From assembly GCA_033807695.1 (NCBI GenBank), contig CM066302.1:3658001-3722000 (forward strand): DNA of 64,000 nucleotides, read 5' to 3'. The DNA is from Daedaleopsis sinensis. Lineage: Eukaryota; Basidiomycota; Agaricomycetes; Polyporales; Polyporaceae. The translations under genes were made by a program, and so were the position numbers. Positions 22,801-34,354 of this stretch are shown piece after piece. Positions within the stretch are counted from its first letter, which is position 1. The number at the start of each line of letters is the position of its first letter. The notes under the pieces are model-generated. The model was given only the letters and a program-made list of their open reading frames with translations. It was not told the origin of the DNA and searched no databases.

Positions 22801-23662
22801 GCGACGACAGTAACGGCAATGGGGACATTCTCGGCAACACATACTACATATCATCTTGTTCACAGTCTTTACGAATCACAAATACTACGAGATCCTGCAT
22901 TTTTGCTACAACTTGAATTTGTGAGATCGGTCGCCGCTCTCCGCCAAACCGACCTGTAGACTCGTACTGACCCAAACTCTTCCTTGTAGAGTCGTGGGCG
23001 GTAAGTAATGAGTTAATGACTAGTGGTACTACTTAGTAGCAGTGCCCAATAAATCTTGGAACAAACAAGCAAGAGGGAGGAGGAGAAGGAGGAGGAGCCC
23101 GTACAACCGTCACGTATAGGATGTCACGTAGCATGTCACGTCGGACCTCCGGGGACCCTCTTCCCAGCCTCTTCCCCAGAGTCCATTCAGCCATCATGTG
23201 CATGTATCATCATCTGTCTTCCAACTCTGCCCTCAATCAGACACAGGTGCCGGAGATCCTTAGGAGGTTGAAACACGATAGTACTTGGAAATCTGTGAGC
23301 ATCGTTGAATTCAACAATGACTTGAGTCGGTTCCCCGACGTACCAGAGCTTGCCATGATCAGGGTCCCTCCATTGCGAACATCCTCAGTAGGTGGCTAAG
23401 AACTGTATGGCATGCTGAGAGCCTGAGAGTAGCAAATATAGTAAGGGCGCCATGATCAGGCGGTGACTCGGAGTCCTCAGTCCATCGTCACAACACACGT
23501 GGAGTCTGTGGAGTCTTCCCTGGTCGAGTTCACTTCTTTAAATCCTTCCCTTCTCATTCTATTATCATTCAAACTCCATACAGATCATCCTCGAACATCG
23601 GGAGCTCTCTTCCTGAGATCTGAGAAGCGACTGAACTACGTGCATATCGAACTCTACCCGTT
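22801..23662. other. Intergenic region upstream of the HAD gene
   Basis: About 860 bp with no convincing gene. It holds a purine-rich GAGGAGGAGAAGGAGGAGGA stretch near 23075 and a triple GTCACGT cluster described separately. Confidence 0.5.
23108..23143. promoter_or_regulatory. Three closely spaced GTCACGT motifs
   Basis: GTCACGT occurs three times in 36 bp (about 23109, 23123 and 23135), roughly 520-555 bp before the HAD start. The ACGTGAC core resembles bZIP/bHLH sites. Spacing of 11-14 bp suggests a cluster, but no binding factor can be named. Confidence 0.35.
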
Positions 23663-24473
23663 ATGACAAAGGTACGTAGTACCTTGAAGCATCTGATCAT
23701 GATCTCCCTCTGAACCCACTCCCCGATCGCAGATCAAACAACTCCTTTTCGATTGCGACAACACCCTCGTCCTCTCCGAGGAGATCGCCTTCCAGGCCTG
23801 CGCCGAACTCGCCAACGAGATCCTCGAGAAGCACCACATCTCGGATCGCTACACAGGCCCCGCCCTGCTCAAGGAGTTCGTCGGCCAGAACTTCCGCGGC
23901 ATGATGGTCTCGCTCCAGCACAAGTACGGCTTCTCGCTGCCGGACGCGGAGCTCGACGCCTACGTCGCCCGCGAGCTCGGCAAGGTCGTCGAGATGCTCG
24001 AGGCGAAGGCGCAGCCGTGCGCGGGCGCCCTCGCGGAGCTCGAGCGGCTGCACCGTGACGAGGCGCAGCAGTACGGGCTCGCGGTCGTGTCCTCGTCCGC
24101 GCTGCCGCGCGTGCAGGCGTCGCTCCGCACGGTCGGGATGGAGCGCTTCTTCCGCGCGGACCGCGTGTTCAGCGCCGCGAGCTCGCTGGAGAAGCCGACG
24201 TCGAAGCCCGACCCCGCGATCTACCTGCACGCGTGCGCGGTCGTTGGGGTGGAGCCGGGTGCGTGCGTTGCGGTCGAGGACTCCAGGTCGGGGGCGATGG
24301 CGGCGCGGAACGCGAAGATCCCCCTCATCGGGTACGTGGGCGCGTACGAGGAGGAGGAGGAGAAGGAGAGGATGGCTAAGTTGCTGACGGAGGAATGTGG
24401 TGCGGTCGTAGTCATGCGTCACTGGAGGGAGTTCCCCGAGTGCTTGAGAAAGGTCGAGGAGACAGTCGGATAG
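23663..24473 (+). CDS. HAD-superfamily phosphatase, phosphoglucomutase-like subclass
   Basis: Predicted cytosolic hydrolase of small phosphorylated metabolites. A 9-nt first exon (23663-23671, MTK) joins 23733-24473, giving 249 residues. HAD motif I is FDCDNTLVLSEE with nucleophile Asp10 and acid/base Asp12; motif II is VVSSSALPRV; motif III Lys is in KPDPAIYLHA; motif IV is VAVEDSRSGAMAARNA. The helical cap between motifs I and II (about residues 20-90) puts it in subclass IA, near 2-deoxyglucose-6-phosphatase and beta-phosphoglucomutase-like enzymes. The tiny exon was chosen because the second exon lacks a near-start ATG and the ATGACAAAG/GTACGT junction is excellent. Substrate is unknown. 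Confidence 0.85.
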
Positions 24474-25425
24474 ACTCCAAGTCAGCCGTCGCATCGTTTG
24501 AACCTGGCTCTTCAAACTGTTATTGCCTCTCCGCCCTTTTGCTATGTAGCGACTCCGCCGATCTCTTGAATCAGATCTTCACCGCCAGCTGCAGACCCAG
24601 TGCAAACCTTGCAAGTCGCAATCATAGAACGAGGAGTTCAGGTCAGACGCCTGACGGAGCTCGAATGTTGACGCGTTGACGCCCACACACCGGAGACTTC
24701 GAACGACAACCGTCGACGATGTCGCGACATACCATGACCTACCATGACCTGGCCAGATAGATAAACATACCCAACGGTGCCTACCGGGTACGACTTCATC
24801 GATACTCCTTTTTGGTTACGGTTACATCCGACTAACGGTGTTAGTAGACCACCATGATTTACTCCGCATTTAAAAATTGCACACCCTGTCTCTTTCTTTC
24901 TAACTAGTAGCTCATGAGTCACGCGTCGGTCTAGTACTGCTAGTGTACGCGACAAGTACAGTGGCACTCTATGGATACTCACGGAAGCAATCACACTCTT
25001 TACGCATCGTGCTTTCTTGGTCCTTCAACTAAGCTGCTGTCACACCTTGGTTGGACGAGCCGCCTGAAGGGATGTATCGGTCAGTCCTCATTCGAGCCTC
25101 ATGCTGATTTAATACTTACTCTACTCAAATATGCTACAGGGTTCTCTGCAAGTCTGAGCGATCTCGATACGCCGGTGAGCCCGAGGCATGTCTACATCCG
25201 CCATCCGCAGCTCCCCTTTTCTGCACTTTGTATCCCAGATTCGTACGCTCACCTAATAGACCCACGTGTAGAATGCATGGCCAACGTACTTCGGAGCGTA
25301 TGACTCACTCGTGCTCACAGCGGTACCAAGTCGTTAAAACAGCTCGAAGGTCCTCAAAGCCTTCTCGTGTACCCTCACGCACGCAACGACCACATCGGAC
25401 CAAACTTCAGCCATGATACAAAAGT
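24474..25425. other. Intergenic region before F-box gene 1
   Basis: About 950 bp. A 110-codon reading frame at 24971-25303 starts with ATG but shows no recognisable domain and has low-GC composition unlike neighbouring exons, so it is not called. Nothing else was seen. Confidence 0.45.
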
Positions 25426-26835
25426 ATGCACCACCACACAAGCTACACCGTTGTACTCCCGCTCACGATCACTCGTTTAAATGCCAGCGATACGGCGGAT
25501 CCACCAGTGGCGCCACGTCACTGCCCACCCAACCTCAACTTCGATATCGTTCGAGCCATCTTGGGTTATTGCCGCACTGCAGACCTCCTTCAAGCCAGTC
25601 TCGCCTCGCACGAACTCCGCGACGAGGCGATGAATGAACTCGTCTCTCGCCCGGTGCACCTGAAAGGAGCAGACCAAGCCAACTCTTCCAGCCGTTTCAT
25701 GTTGGCCGGCGACGGATTCCGTCTTCCCCTCCTCCGAGCACTCACTCTCGAGGATATCCCTTTTCGGGTACCTGAGTCATGGCCGAGCGATTTCCCGGAC
25801 GAATCGAAAAATTCAAACCTCCAGGACAAACCTCCTTTTGACTTGATAGTGTCATTGTCACGGTCCCTGGCAGCGTTGACTCCCATCCGCGACATACTGC
25901 TGGAAGTGCTAGTACGCGCTACTGCCCTTCGTGACATCTCCATCCTTCGGTGCGGCCAACTTTTCTCCACCGGGTCCCAGTTTACAGACGCGGTATCCGC
26001 TCTTCCACATCTTCGACGTCTCTGCTACGTCGTTGATAATTGCCACGATGACGCCGCCAACCTCGTCCTCGACCTTACCTCCTCCCTAGAGACCCTGAAA
26101 TATCCATTTAACATAGGAGAACTTCAATTATACTCCTGGCAAGGCTTATTCATACCTCCCTACTTCGAAAATGCATTCTTGGATACTCTCGCTAACCGCC
26201 AACCTCTTCTGAAGACCCTTCTGTTCGCTTGCGCGAGCTTAACATCCGCGACATCATGGACCACTCCCTTCCGCCTTGTTCGCGTTCTCGATCTCACCAT
26301 CTTGGATCGGACGATTGATCTCCGCCACTTCGCCTATCTATTCCCCAGCTTGATGGAGCTCACCATCGATGCATACGGCACCAGCTCGTACTCTGTGGTG
26401 CGCACACCCCATGCATTTGCATCCCGCCAATTCTCGATAACCTCGCAAGAGGCTGGGTATGGATGGCCATGCCTTGATGTACTATGCGGCTCGCTAGTCG
26501 ATCTATACATTCTCGCCCTAACAGTCCCGGTTCACCGCCTCAGCGTCCGCGGTCGCGGATTCCAACTTAGCGATGGAACTTTTGGAAACGTGAATGCGGC
26601 TAACCTGCCGGACATGTTCGCCGACGTGATCTCCCGCTCACGTCCGCAGTGCGTCGAACTCGAATTCGATAGCGCAGAATCCTTGCATCGCTCGTTGGGC
26701 ACAGTGTCGGACCTGCTTGTTTACGGCGGTGATAATGAGCATCACCCCCCCCGGGGCAGTCAGTCACCTGGTGCTGGGCTGTTTCTTCCGCGCGCGGCCA
26801 CGGCTTACAACCTACACGCCGTCCTACACGAGTGA
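25426..26835 (+). CDS. F-box/leucine-rich-type protein, probably frameshifted near its 3' end
   Basis: Predicted substrate adaptor of an SCF ubiquitin ligase. The readable frame encodes 469 residues. The F-box is near residues 37-80 (LNFDIVRAILGYCRTADLLQ, then SHELRDEAM), followed by irregular leucine-rich text such as LPLLRALTLEDI, LPHLRRLCYVV, LVRVLDLTILDRT and FPSLMELTIDAYG. The ATG at 25426 is chosen; another ATG at 25413 is out of frame. The frame ends at a TGA (26833-26835) just before an excellent splice donor at 26843. If one C is removed from the C8 run at 26745-26752, translation continues to that donor, splices in phase to 26928 and ends at 27278. So the locus is either a recent frameshift allele or a sequence error. 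Such F-box genes are strongly expanded in polypores. Confidence 0.7.
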   Translation: MHHHTSYTVVLPLTITRLNASDTADPPVAPRHCPPNLNFDIVRAILGYCRTADLLQASLASHELRDEAMNELVSRPVHLKGADQANSSSRFMLAGDGFRLPLLRALTLEDIPFRVPESWPSDFPDESKNSNLQDKPPFDLIVSLSRSLAALTPIRDILLEVLVRATALRDISILRCGQLFSTGSQFTDAVSALPHLRRLCYVVDNCHDDAANLVLDLTSSLETLKYPFNIGELQLYSWQGLFIPPYFENAFLDTLANRQPLLKTLLFACASLTSATSWTTPFRLVRVLDLTILDRTIDLRHFAYLFPSLMELTIDAYGTSSYSVVRTPHAFASRQFSITSQEAGYGWPCLDVLCGSLVDLYILALTVPVHRLSVRGRGFQLSDGTFGNVNAANLPDMFADVISRSRPQCVELEFDSAESLHRSLGTVSDLLVYGGDNEHHPPRGSQSPGAGLFLPRAATAYNLHAVLHE

Positions 26836-26927
26836 CATTCTGGTAAGCACTCTCCACCCCATTCCTGCACGCACCGTACCGTTGTCTGACTTGAAAACCA
26901 CTGTCCCGTCCTCTACAACATTTCCAG

Positions 26928-27278
26928 AACATGATATCCCCGCTCCTAGAGCACTCGCGTGTGGAATATCTCCATCTCACACTCACACACTCGTCAGTCT
27001 GCCACGACTGGCGGACAATCGGCGAAACTGAGTCTCTCTCCACCGGCATGAACATCGACCCAGCCGTCACACATGCGATGTCTTCCGTAGACAGCGAAGC
27101 CCTTGCGTCGGGTCTTGTTGCGAGCGGCACTCACATCCGCACGGTCGCCGTCACGATATTGACACGCGGGCAGAGCGTCTGGGAGGTTGAAAGGACGGCC
27201 TCGGAGAGGGCGCGGACTCTGAGGAAGCTCGATGCCTACACTGCTCGTCAGGTCATCGCGCTGGAAGAGCGTCGATAG
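26928..27278 (+). pseudogene. Stranded 3' exon of F-box gene 1
   Basis: After the acceptor ...TTTCCAG at 26921-26927, 116 codons run open (NMISPLLEHSRVEYLHLTL... to ...ALEERR) and stop at 27278. It matches the expected tail of the F-box protein but is only reached if the C8 run at 26745-26752 is read as seven Cs. It has no own start codon in a good context. Confidence 0.5.
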
Positions 27279-29510
27279 AGCCGAAAAACTGGGTGCCGAT
27301 TCTCCGACTGTCAATCGGTGACGCATTTTTTATGTCTGTACATATCCGCTACTGATCAGGCGCGTTCGCCTCACAGGCTCACAACTTGAAGCCATGTATG
27401 CATATTTTTTGCAGGAGCACCATACTCCAGTTGAAGTGAGGCCTTAGTAAGACAAGTCTGTCGCACTTGTCCGCGTCGGCCGTGTTGCTAACGTACCGCT
27501 TGCTCGCTGCAGCGCAAAATTCATGACCGGTAGCGGGCATCGTTGCCGTCACGCTCTTGTGCTTGTACTATGCCACGTCCTCTTGTGCGTACCGGACCTA
27601 GGTACGCTTTCCCAGATCGTTGCTCCCTAGCCCCAAGAAGTCCACGCTTTTCCGACTTGCCCATGTGGCCATCTCTCAGCCGACTCCCGAGCTTGTATTC
27701 GCACATGCGAATGTATGATCATGTACGATCAGACACCGCCACACGAACCGTGGGCGCTGTTATAGCATGGGAACGAATGCCTTCAAAACAGTCTTTTCAA
27801 AGCCTTTGCAACTTCTCGTCTGTGGATATCGCTTGTACAGATCTCTTCGATGATGGCACTGATAGAAGTCGCCAGCAAAGGCATGAGAGCTTGTAGATGA
27901 ACTATCATAATGGACGTCTTCGGGTTCGATCCCAAGCATGATGACCATCGGAGCTCGAGGTTGTGATTCTTTTGCGCACAGGTCTACTGACTACCAAAAC
28001 GTCCAGTGAATCAGACGAATCAAGCTCAGTATCCCGATCTTTCAGGTTTATCACGATGCCATAGAGCGCTCTCGGCTGCTCTAGTGTACGCCTACCCTTT
28101 CTTCCTACTAGTAACCTTCAAGGTGGAATAGTGGGTGTTCATGGAGACTAGCGCTATCACCGAGGGATACGCGGTCAAGGTGAGTCTCTTGACTCTCTTC
28201 CTGGGTACATACGTAACTTCTGATCATGCAGACACTGCGTACAGGCTCTTACGGCAAGCCGGGTGGTGCGATCGCTTGCACTGCTTCTACGACTGTCTTC
28301 TGCCGTGTGCCGGTATCTCCAGAACTTCAAGTCAACCACACCGATACGAATCTTCGTGAGAGTCAAGTTTGCCAGCAAAGCCGATGTGATCAATCACGTC
28401 ATTGTGGTTCGTCAAGTCCGACTAGGTCCGTCTCCGCTCGATGTCTCTGACCGGACTGCTCACGACTCGAGAACAGAACTCCGAGTCATGCTTGTAAATC
28501 CAAGTTGTAATTCGCGAAACGTTGCGTCAAAATGATATTGGGCTGTCGGTGCTCAGAGGTCAATCGTTGACACGCTCTTGATAAGTACCATCACCAATAG
28601 AATCTGTTCTACAGTTGACCGTCATGACAGCTGAGAGCATTTTCACTGAATTGGTAGGTATAGAACGAGCGGATCCGGAAGGAAGCTTGGCGGGTCAATG
28701 CGTATGATGTGCTGGTGCCGATACTTCGAACTGTGGAGATTGTGCGCTCAACTGCAGTCCTATCCGTTAACATCAATGTCATAGTACGGCCGGTTTGAGC
28801 CGATCTGCATCTTCATGGGCGTCGACATTAGTACAGTATTTTCGCCGCCCAGGTCTCAGATCTGTCATCTCACTGCAAAGTAGCCCTCATGTGATGAGCG
28901 TAAGCGGTACTGCTAATGGAGGTTACGAGCCGAGGGGTACACAACTTCCTCATATAGGTCATGCTCTCGCAATTTTCTGCGATGATACTTGGACGACTTG
29001 CAATGTCTCCTCAGGGCCTGCTCGAAAAGCCCAGAAGAAACTCTTACTTATCACACAAGTAGTAAGCCATACTTTCCTCCGACACAGCTCTACCGCATTA
29101 GTGATCAAGGAAAATGCCAGCTCAGACCCAACGTAAGTATCCATCGTCCACTTCGCCTGCCCATTTTGGAGGAATGCTAGTGCTCGCTTGAAGTCTCACA
29201 CGTGTATCACTGTAGCATAATGAGCGGCGACCTAGTGAAGCGAATCGAACATCCACGTCGAACGGTCGAAGAGAACCTTGGGAGCAATGAGCCTCCCCAG
29301 CTTCTCCTCTTTGCTTCCACGCTCGCCAGACTTCCAGCCTTCTAAATCTCATCATCGGGAAGATCAGGCTGGGCCGCTTCTCCTGAGTCCTGACGAGACA
29401 TACCCATGATCCACTCCGGCTCAACAGCAGAACCCGTATAACAGGCGGAAACACCCTGCGATCTCCTCCCCGGTGTTCTTCGACACTTCGTCACCGACAT
29501 CGCCTGCCCC
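27279..29510. other. Gene-poor stretch
   Basis: About 2.2 kb. Reading frames are short, start with non-ATG codons or lack domains. Base composition is lower in GC than flanking genes, which fits non-coding or decayed DNA. No tRNA, terminal repeats or transposase text were recognised. Confidence 0.5.
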
Positions 29511-31336
29511 ATGCCCTCCCCTCCGCCCATAACCGATCTGGCTGCTTTGAACGCCAACAGCTCGATCCCCACCATTCGCATTGACGAGCTCTCCTCTGCC
29601 CTCGATGACATCGCAGCCGACCTCCAGGGTCTGGGCCAGAACTGGATGTCCGAAAAGTTGCGCGTTCAGATCTACGAAGTCATCCTGTCCAGCGTGTTTT
29701 CCGGTGAGTAGCTGTCGAGCCTATCATGATATCGACCGTTTGTTTAATCCGATGTGCTACACACAGGCCTATACACCATGCTCGTCTTCTTCGCAGTTTA
29801 CCTGTTGTGGTACGCGTTTCTCCCAAGTCCGTCCATGCTATGTGACATGCTAACGATGATCTTTCTACAGTCGCAAAGGCCTCAAGAACAGACAACTGCT
29901 CGTCATGTTCATCATTATCATGACGCTCTACACCTCTACCACCATCTACTGGGCCACACTCCTCTCCGAGACCTTCCACGAGCTCCGGACCGCTGTCAAC
30001 GACATCTTCTACGAGGCCGCGCGGGTGAGCGCTGTGGTGTCGAACTTCCGTCAAGTTGCGCTTGGAAGCGGGACAGCGACGATCGACTCGGGCTTCTCGA
30101 GCGCAGTGCAGAGCCAGCTCCAGTCGTGGTGGCCGCGCCCGACGCAGGAGTGTGTCGGGACGGCCACCCTCACGCTGAACGTACGTCGTGGCTCCCCTCG
30201 CCTCCTCTCCCTCGTCGTTTGCTTTTGCTGACCCAGTGTGTCGTCCCAGGTCGTCGTTGGGGATGCGGTGGTGTGGTGGCGCGCGCTGGTCCTGTGGAAA
30301 CGCGACCCGTACAGGCGCTGCGCCTATAGCTGCCTCCTCGTCTGCGTCACGTTGAGTACGTCCTACGAGCTAGTATCTGCACAAGGAGAGATGCTCACCT
30401 CTTTGCCAGTACCTGGGGCGATCGTGACCACGCACGGATGCCGGTCCAGCGCGTCCCCGCTTATCCTGACGAGTCATGCTGGGACGGCGGCGATCACCAC
30501 CGGCTCGTTCTACATCCGTGACAAGTGGGGCCTGGCCGCCTCCGTGCTGTCCCTGGTCGCCAACGGGATAGCTACGGGCATGATTGCGTACAAAGCGTGG
30601 TATGTGGGCCCTTGTCGGGATGTTGCTCCGATTCCTATGGCGCGGAGGGTGACATCTCGTTGATTCACAGGCAGCATCGGAGGCTGGTCCGCATGAGCCT
30701 CGGGAAGGGCAGCCCGCGGAGCCGTGTCGAGAAGTCGCTTGCGCTACTCGTCGAGTCAGGCTCCATGTACTGTCTGCTCTGGGTACGCTCTGTCCGCTTA
30801 TCGCCTCCACCGATGCAGGGCTGACCGGAGGCACGCCTTCAGTTTATGATGGTCATCTATCAAGCCTGTGCGATCACCTCGAGCGCGCCGTCGTTTATCT
30901 ACCGCTTCCACTTCCTCGTCGAGGGCTGCCTCATCTCTCTCATCGTACGTGCCCGATATGTCTAGCAGCGATCCTGACGCTCACCCGAACGCCGACGTTG
31001 ACGCAGGGCATATACCCAACGGTCATCATCCTCCTCGTCGCGATGAACCGGTCGCAGTGCGAGGCGTCGCTCGGCGGGGAGTCCTGCTCGGGCCTGCGGT
31101 TCGGTCCAGACACGCACCCGTCGCGGATGCCGCACGATACGACTACGATGGAGACCGAGCCGAGCTACGCGGGCCAGCAGTGCGTGTTCCGCTTGAGCCC
31201 GCTCCGCTCGCCGACGACAGCGACGACAGTCTCTTGGGGACCGAGCGTTGTTGGCGAGGAGGAGAAGACGGTGGAGAAGGAGAACCGTGTGCCGCGCTCG
31301 GAATCGGAGTCGGAGACGGGGCTGGACGTGCCATGA
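29511..31336 (+). CDS. Multi-spanning membrane protein of a basidiomycete-type family
   Basis: Predicted integral membrane protein of unknown function. Eight exons (29511-29703, 29767-29809, 29871-30180, 30250-30355, 30410-30599, 30671-30782, 30843-30944, 31007-31336) give 461 residues. About seven hydrophobic segments are readable: ILSSVFSGLYTMLVFFAVYL, LLVMFIIIMTLYTSTTIYWA, VVVGDAVVWWRALVLW, CAYSCLLVCVTL, GLAASVLSLVANGIATGMIA, SGSMYCLLWFMMVIYQACAI and LISLIGIYPTVIILLVAM. GDAVVWWRA and SLALLVESGSMYC are common to a large family of seven-helix proteins in Agaricomycetes. The C-terminal 110 residues are soluble, Ser/Thr/Glu-rich and probably cytosolic. Exon 2 is only 43 nt. A receptor role is possible by topology alone and is not shown. 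Confidence 0.72.
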
Positions 31337-31483
31337 TGGGTAGGAAGCGTGTGTGCCAGTGGATGGTCGGATGTAGGATATGGATATGCCAGTCATCTTC
31401 AGGGCCGGCCAAGAATTGTCAGAATGTATTCCGTCTCTGTAGATTACTAGGAAATTGGTGTAGTTAGGATTCTAGAGTACATA

Positions 31484-32940
31484 TTACCACTTGATCTCAA
31501 TATTCGGTTCCCGGTCCACGCAGATTTCGAGTTGCCAATCGCCGGTCCTCTTCGCCCACCTGTACATCTTCAGGCCGCGATGCCCACCCCTCGGGCCTGT
31601 CATCTCAGCATACAGTTCCGCAAACACAGCCGGGTTCTCCGCGCGGATGATGTAGACGAGGAAGGAGCGCTTGATGTCGTAGAGCAGCATGTTCCCTGGT
31701 GGCCCCGCGACCAACGGCACCTGCATTTTGACAAGGAAGGCTTTGTCGCCCCACACGTCTGGAGGAGGAGTCTCTGCGAGATAGCGAGGGTCATGGAAGA
31801 GGGTGGTGACGGGGTCGCCGCCGAACCTGTTGAAGATCGTGCCGCGCTGGTCCCCGGGCCCGGGCAGGGTGCGCCGGAATGTCGCGGCGCACCAGCGACT
31901 GTCCTTGAGCGTGCGGCAGGTATGCTTGTGCTCCTTCCAGTCGGCGCGTTGGCATTCTGCACAAGGAAAAGTTAGTGAAATGCAAAGAGTACTCTGCGTA
32001 GAATGCGATTCGTGCTTACGGATGCCGCAGTAAGACACTGACTGGCACTGGGCGCACCGGCTTGTCGTCTTCTTGCCGCAGAGAACACACCCCTGCTTCT
32101 CGTTCAGCTTCGCGAGGACATCGAAGTCGAGCGGCCCGACGGGGAGGAGCACCGATAGCTTGTACTGCTCTTCGTCCCGGTGCCTTTCTACGGCGAAATC
32201 GGACGGGAGCAAGTGCGCGTTCGCCTTGAGGAGTTTGAGCACTACCTTCTGCTCGAGCGGAGTCGCGTTGATGCCGAAGAACCCAAAGCCGACCGCTGGG
32301 GCGTTCAAGTGCGACTGGCGGCATATCCAGTCCGCGCAGGAGGCCCCGTCCGAGCGGTCGAATGAACGGTAGAGGACGACGATCGCAGGCGTGTAAGGGT
32401 CGATTTCAAGCACAGATATGATCTACCATGCGCAGGACACGGAGCGCTCAAGACCTTGAGTCCTAAGAAAATTGTAGATGGAGTACTAGTACGCACCCGC
32501 ATGGTAATTGCACACTGTTGTCCTTCGTCGTCGTTCAGAGTCCACCACCGCACACCGGCATCAAGCATCATCCCAGCACCCATGATCGTCTGCCGCAGGT
32601 CGACGAAGGGATCGACGAAGAGCTTCGGCGGGTCCCGCCGCCCCGTCTTCATCTCCTTGACTAGGGTTTTCCGTGCCTCGTACAGGTTGCCCCTCTTGAA
32701 CGCATCGAAGACTGAGCGTGCGGAGGTGTCGAGCTCCCCTGGGGCTGCAAGAGGCCAGACCGGCAGCGCGGTGAGGTCCGAAGGGAGCGAGAGCCGGTGC
32801 TTGTCCTGGGAGGCGTCGAGTGCGTCGCGGAGGCGTTTGTCCAGGACGTTGTCGGAGAGCTTCGTGTCGGCGGGGAAGTCTATCCCCATCGCTTTGAGCA
32901 CTCGGAGCGTGTCATCTCGGGTAAGAGACCAAGTGTGCAT
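31484..32940 (-). CDS. MYND zinc-finger protein, family member 1
   Basis: One of four paralogues in this window. Three exons (32497-32940, 32020-32422, 31484-31956) give 439 residues. A conserved N-terminal block (TLRVLKAMGIDFPADTKLSD, LDKRLRDALDASQ) precedes a central region (TPAIVVLYR, TPLEQKVVLKLLKANAHLLP, LSVLLPVGPLDFDVLAKL). The MYND finger follows at about residue 255: CVLCGKKTTSRCAQCQSVSY, then CGIQCQRADWKEHKHTC, with all eight Cys/His ligands present. The tail KMYRWAKRTGDWQLEICVD closes the protein. The second intron falls inside the finger at the same codon in all four paralogues. MYND fingers bind proline-rich peptides; partners and role are unknown. The ATG at 32940 is chosen by alignment with members 3 and 4; a TATA box lies 47 bp upstream. 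This copy looks intact. Confidence 0.85.
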
Positions 32941-32986
32941 GAGTGGTGGATGGAGGGGTGGAACGTAGGCCGTCGTCACGGCGGGC

Positions 32987-32994
32987 TTATATAG
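32987..32994 (-). promoter_or_regulatory. TATA box of MYND gene 1
   Basis: CTATATAA on the minus strand, about 47-54 bp before the start codon at 32940. Confidence 0.55.
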
Positions 32995-33978
32995 TCAACA
33001 TATAGGAGACTCGGACCTCATGCCTCCTCTCAGACAAGACCGCTTGAGAGAGTCAGGGGCACAGGAATAGATGTGACGATACATGAGATTACCGCCATAC
33101 AGATAGTTTGAGTGAAACAGTAGCTAGAGCAGCAGTTCAGCGTGGAACGGGTTAGAGGAGGGAGGAGGAGGAAGAGGTCGGAATCCCGGGCCGGGTAGGA
33201 CCGGCTGTCAAAGTAGGGGGCGCCTACGTCTCCTTTGCTAGTAGTAGACGAGTGTAGATGATCATCCAGTGAGTCCACCATCTGTTACAACCTGACGGAC
33301 GTTCTGGGAAAACGACCTCGACTATTAGAGACTCGCGTAGGCCGTCAAAGGCAGGGACATAGCCTCAGTGGACATTGCTTCATATGCCCGACATCATCTA
33401 CTATCGAGAGATTGACTTGCGACCCATCGTCCGAATTATAAAATCTCGACATATAATGGAATTACTTGCGTGGTGTATTGTGTACGTCTGAGTTGCTCAA
33501 ACTGCTTACACGGTACGACCATTTCATCCGGCAAGGAGGCATGAGATGGGATGTTGGTTCCTGAACGCAAGAAAGGTGAGCATCGTCCAGTTTGTATATA
33601 ATTTTTGAACGTATCGCTGATGCAAGCTGTCTATGTAGCGAATATCCTTGGTTCGAACTGCTTTGCTCTGAGCAGTGCCAAGCTGACTTCTCAGACCACC
33701 ATCATATGGAGAGTGGTAGTGATCCCATGGATGCAGCTAGCATTGGCCCGAAAATCTGACGGGTCGGAAGAGACTCTGATCAGACCGGCTGAAGCGGATC
33801 GCGCGGTCGCTGGCGATACTCAACGCTCCCAGAACAAGGCACTAGGGAGGATTGTACAAGTGACTGACGGAATGGTTGAAGACCGGTGTCGTTGTGGCGA
33901 GCGACCTTGTATGTTCATATAAACTCTGGGGAGGAGGGACATTTGCTCATGCGATGCGTGTATGCGACTTGAGTCACT
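32995..33978. other. Intergenic region
   Basis: About 1 kb with no recognisable gene. Purine/pyrimidine-skewed patches such as GGAGGGAGGAGGAGGAAGAGG occur near 33160. Confidence 0.45.
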
Positions 33979-34354
33979 TAATATCGACCCCCAAGTGCGC
34001 GGTCTGGGGATCAGGGATCTTCCGGCAGACAACGAAACAGAAGTTCTCCCAAGGATGGTTGTCGGAGCCGTTGCCCACAAGCCGAATCATCTCAGAAACG
34101 ACCCCAGAGCCTGTGTTCTTGTACTTCCAGTCTTTCGACCAGGTACTCCAGAAGTAGTCGACGCGCTCCACCTTCAGGTTCGGAGGGGGAAGCGAGGCCT
34201 GCGGAAGGGGGGCTGGCGTAGCTCCTGTGTCACGGTCGACGTCCTCGCTACCATCTGAGGAGCGTAGAGGCGTAGGCTCCATTCCCTCCTTCTCCGGTAG
34301 GTTGCCGACACCGGAGAGACGAGCGGAGCGTGACTGTGAGAGGAAGCGACGCAT
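33974..34354 (-). pseudogene. Truncated 5' copy of the AAA ATPase gene
   Basis: The frame opens at 34354 with MRRFLSQSRSARLSG and reads 126 residues before a TGA. It is plainly a copy of the first exon of the AAA gene at 51993: both share TGATPAPLPQASLPPPNLKV, RVDYFWST, KYKNT and NFCFVV.RK, with scattered substitutions. Similarity stops abruptly after the codons for DI, where the full gene goes on into its large N-terminal domain. No Walker motifs are present nearby. The frame is still open over the duplicated part, so it may be transcribed, but it lacks every catalytic element. Confidence 0.85.

Noticed and set aside
23697..24515. 272-codon antisense frame over the HAD gene
   Set aside because: Low-complexity Arg/Leu text in GC-rich DNA; the plus strand has all four HAD motifs.
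28135..29454. Several 60-115-codon frames in the gene-poor stretch
   Set aside because: Mostly non-ATG starts, no domains, overlapping on both strands and with AT-richer composition than real exons nearby.
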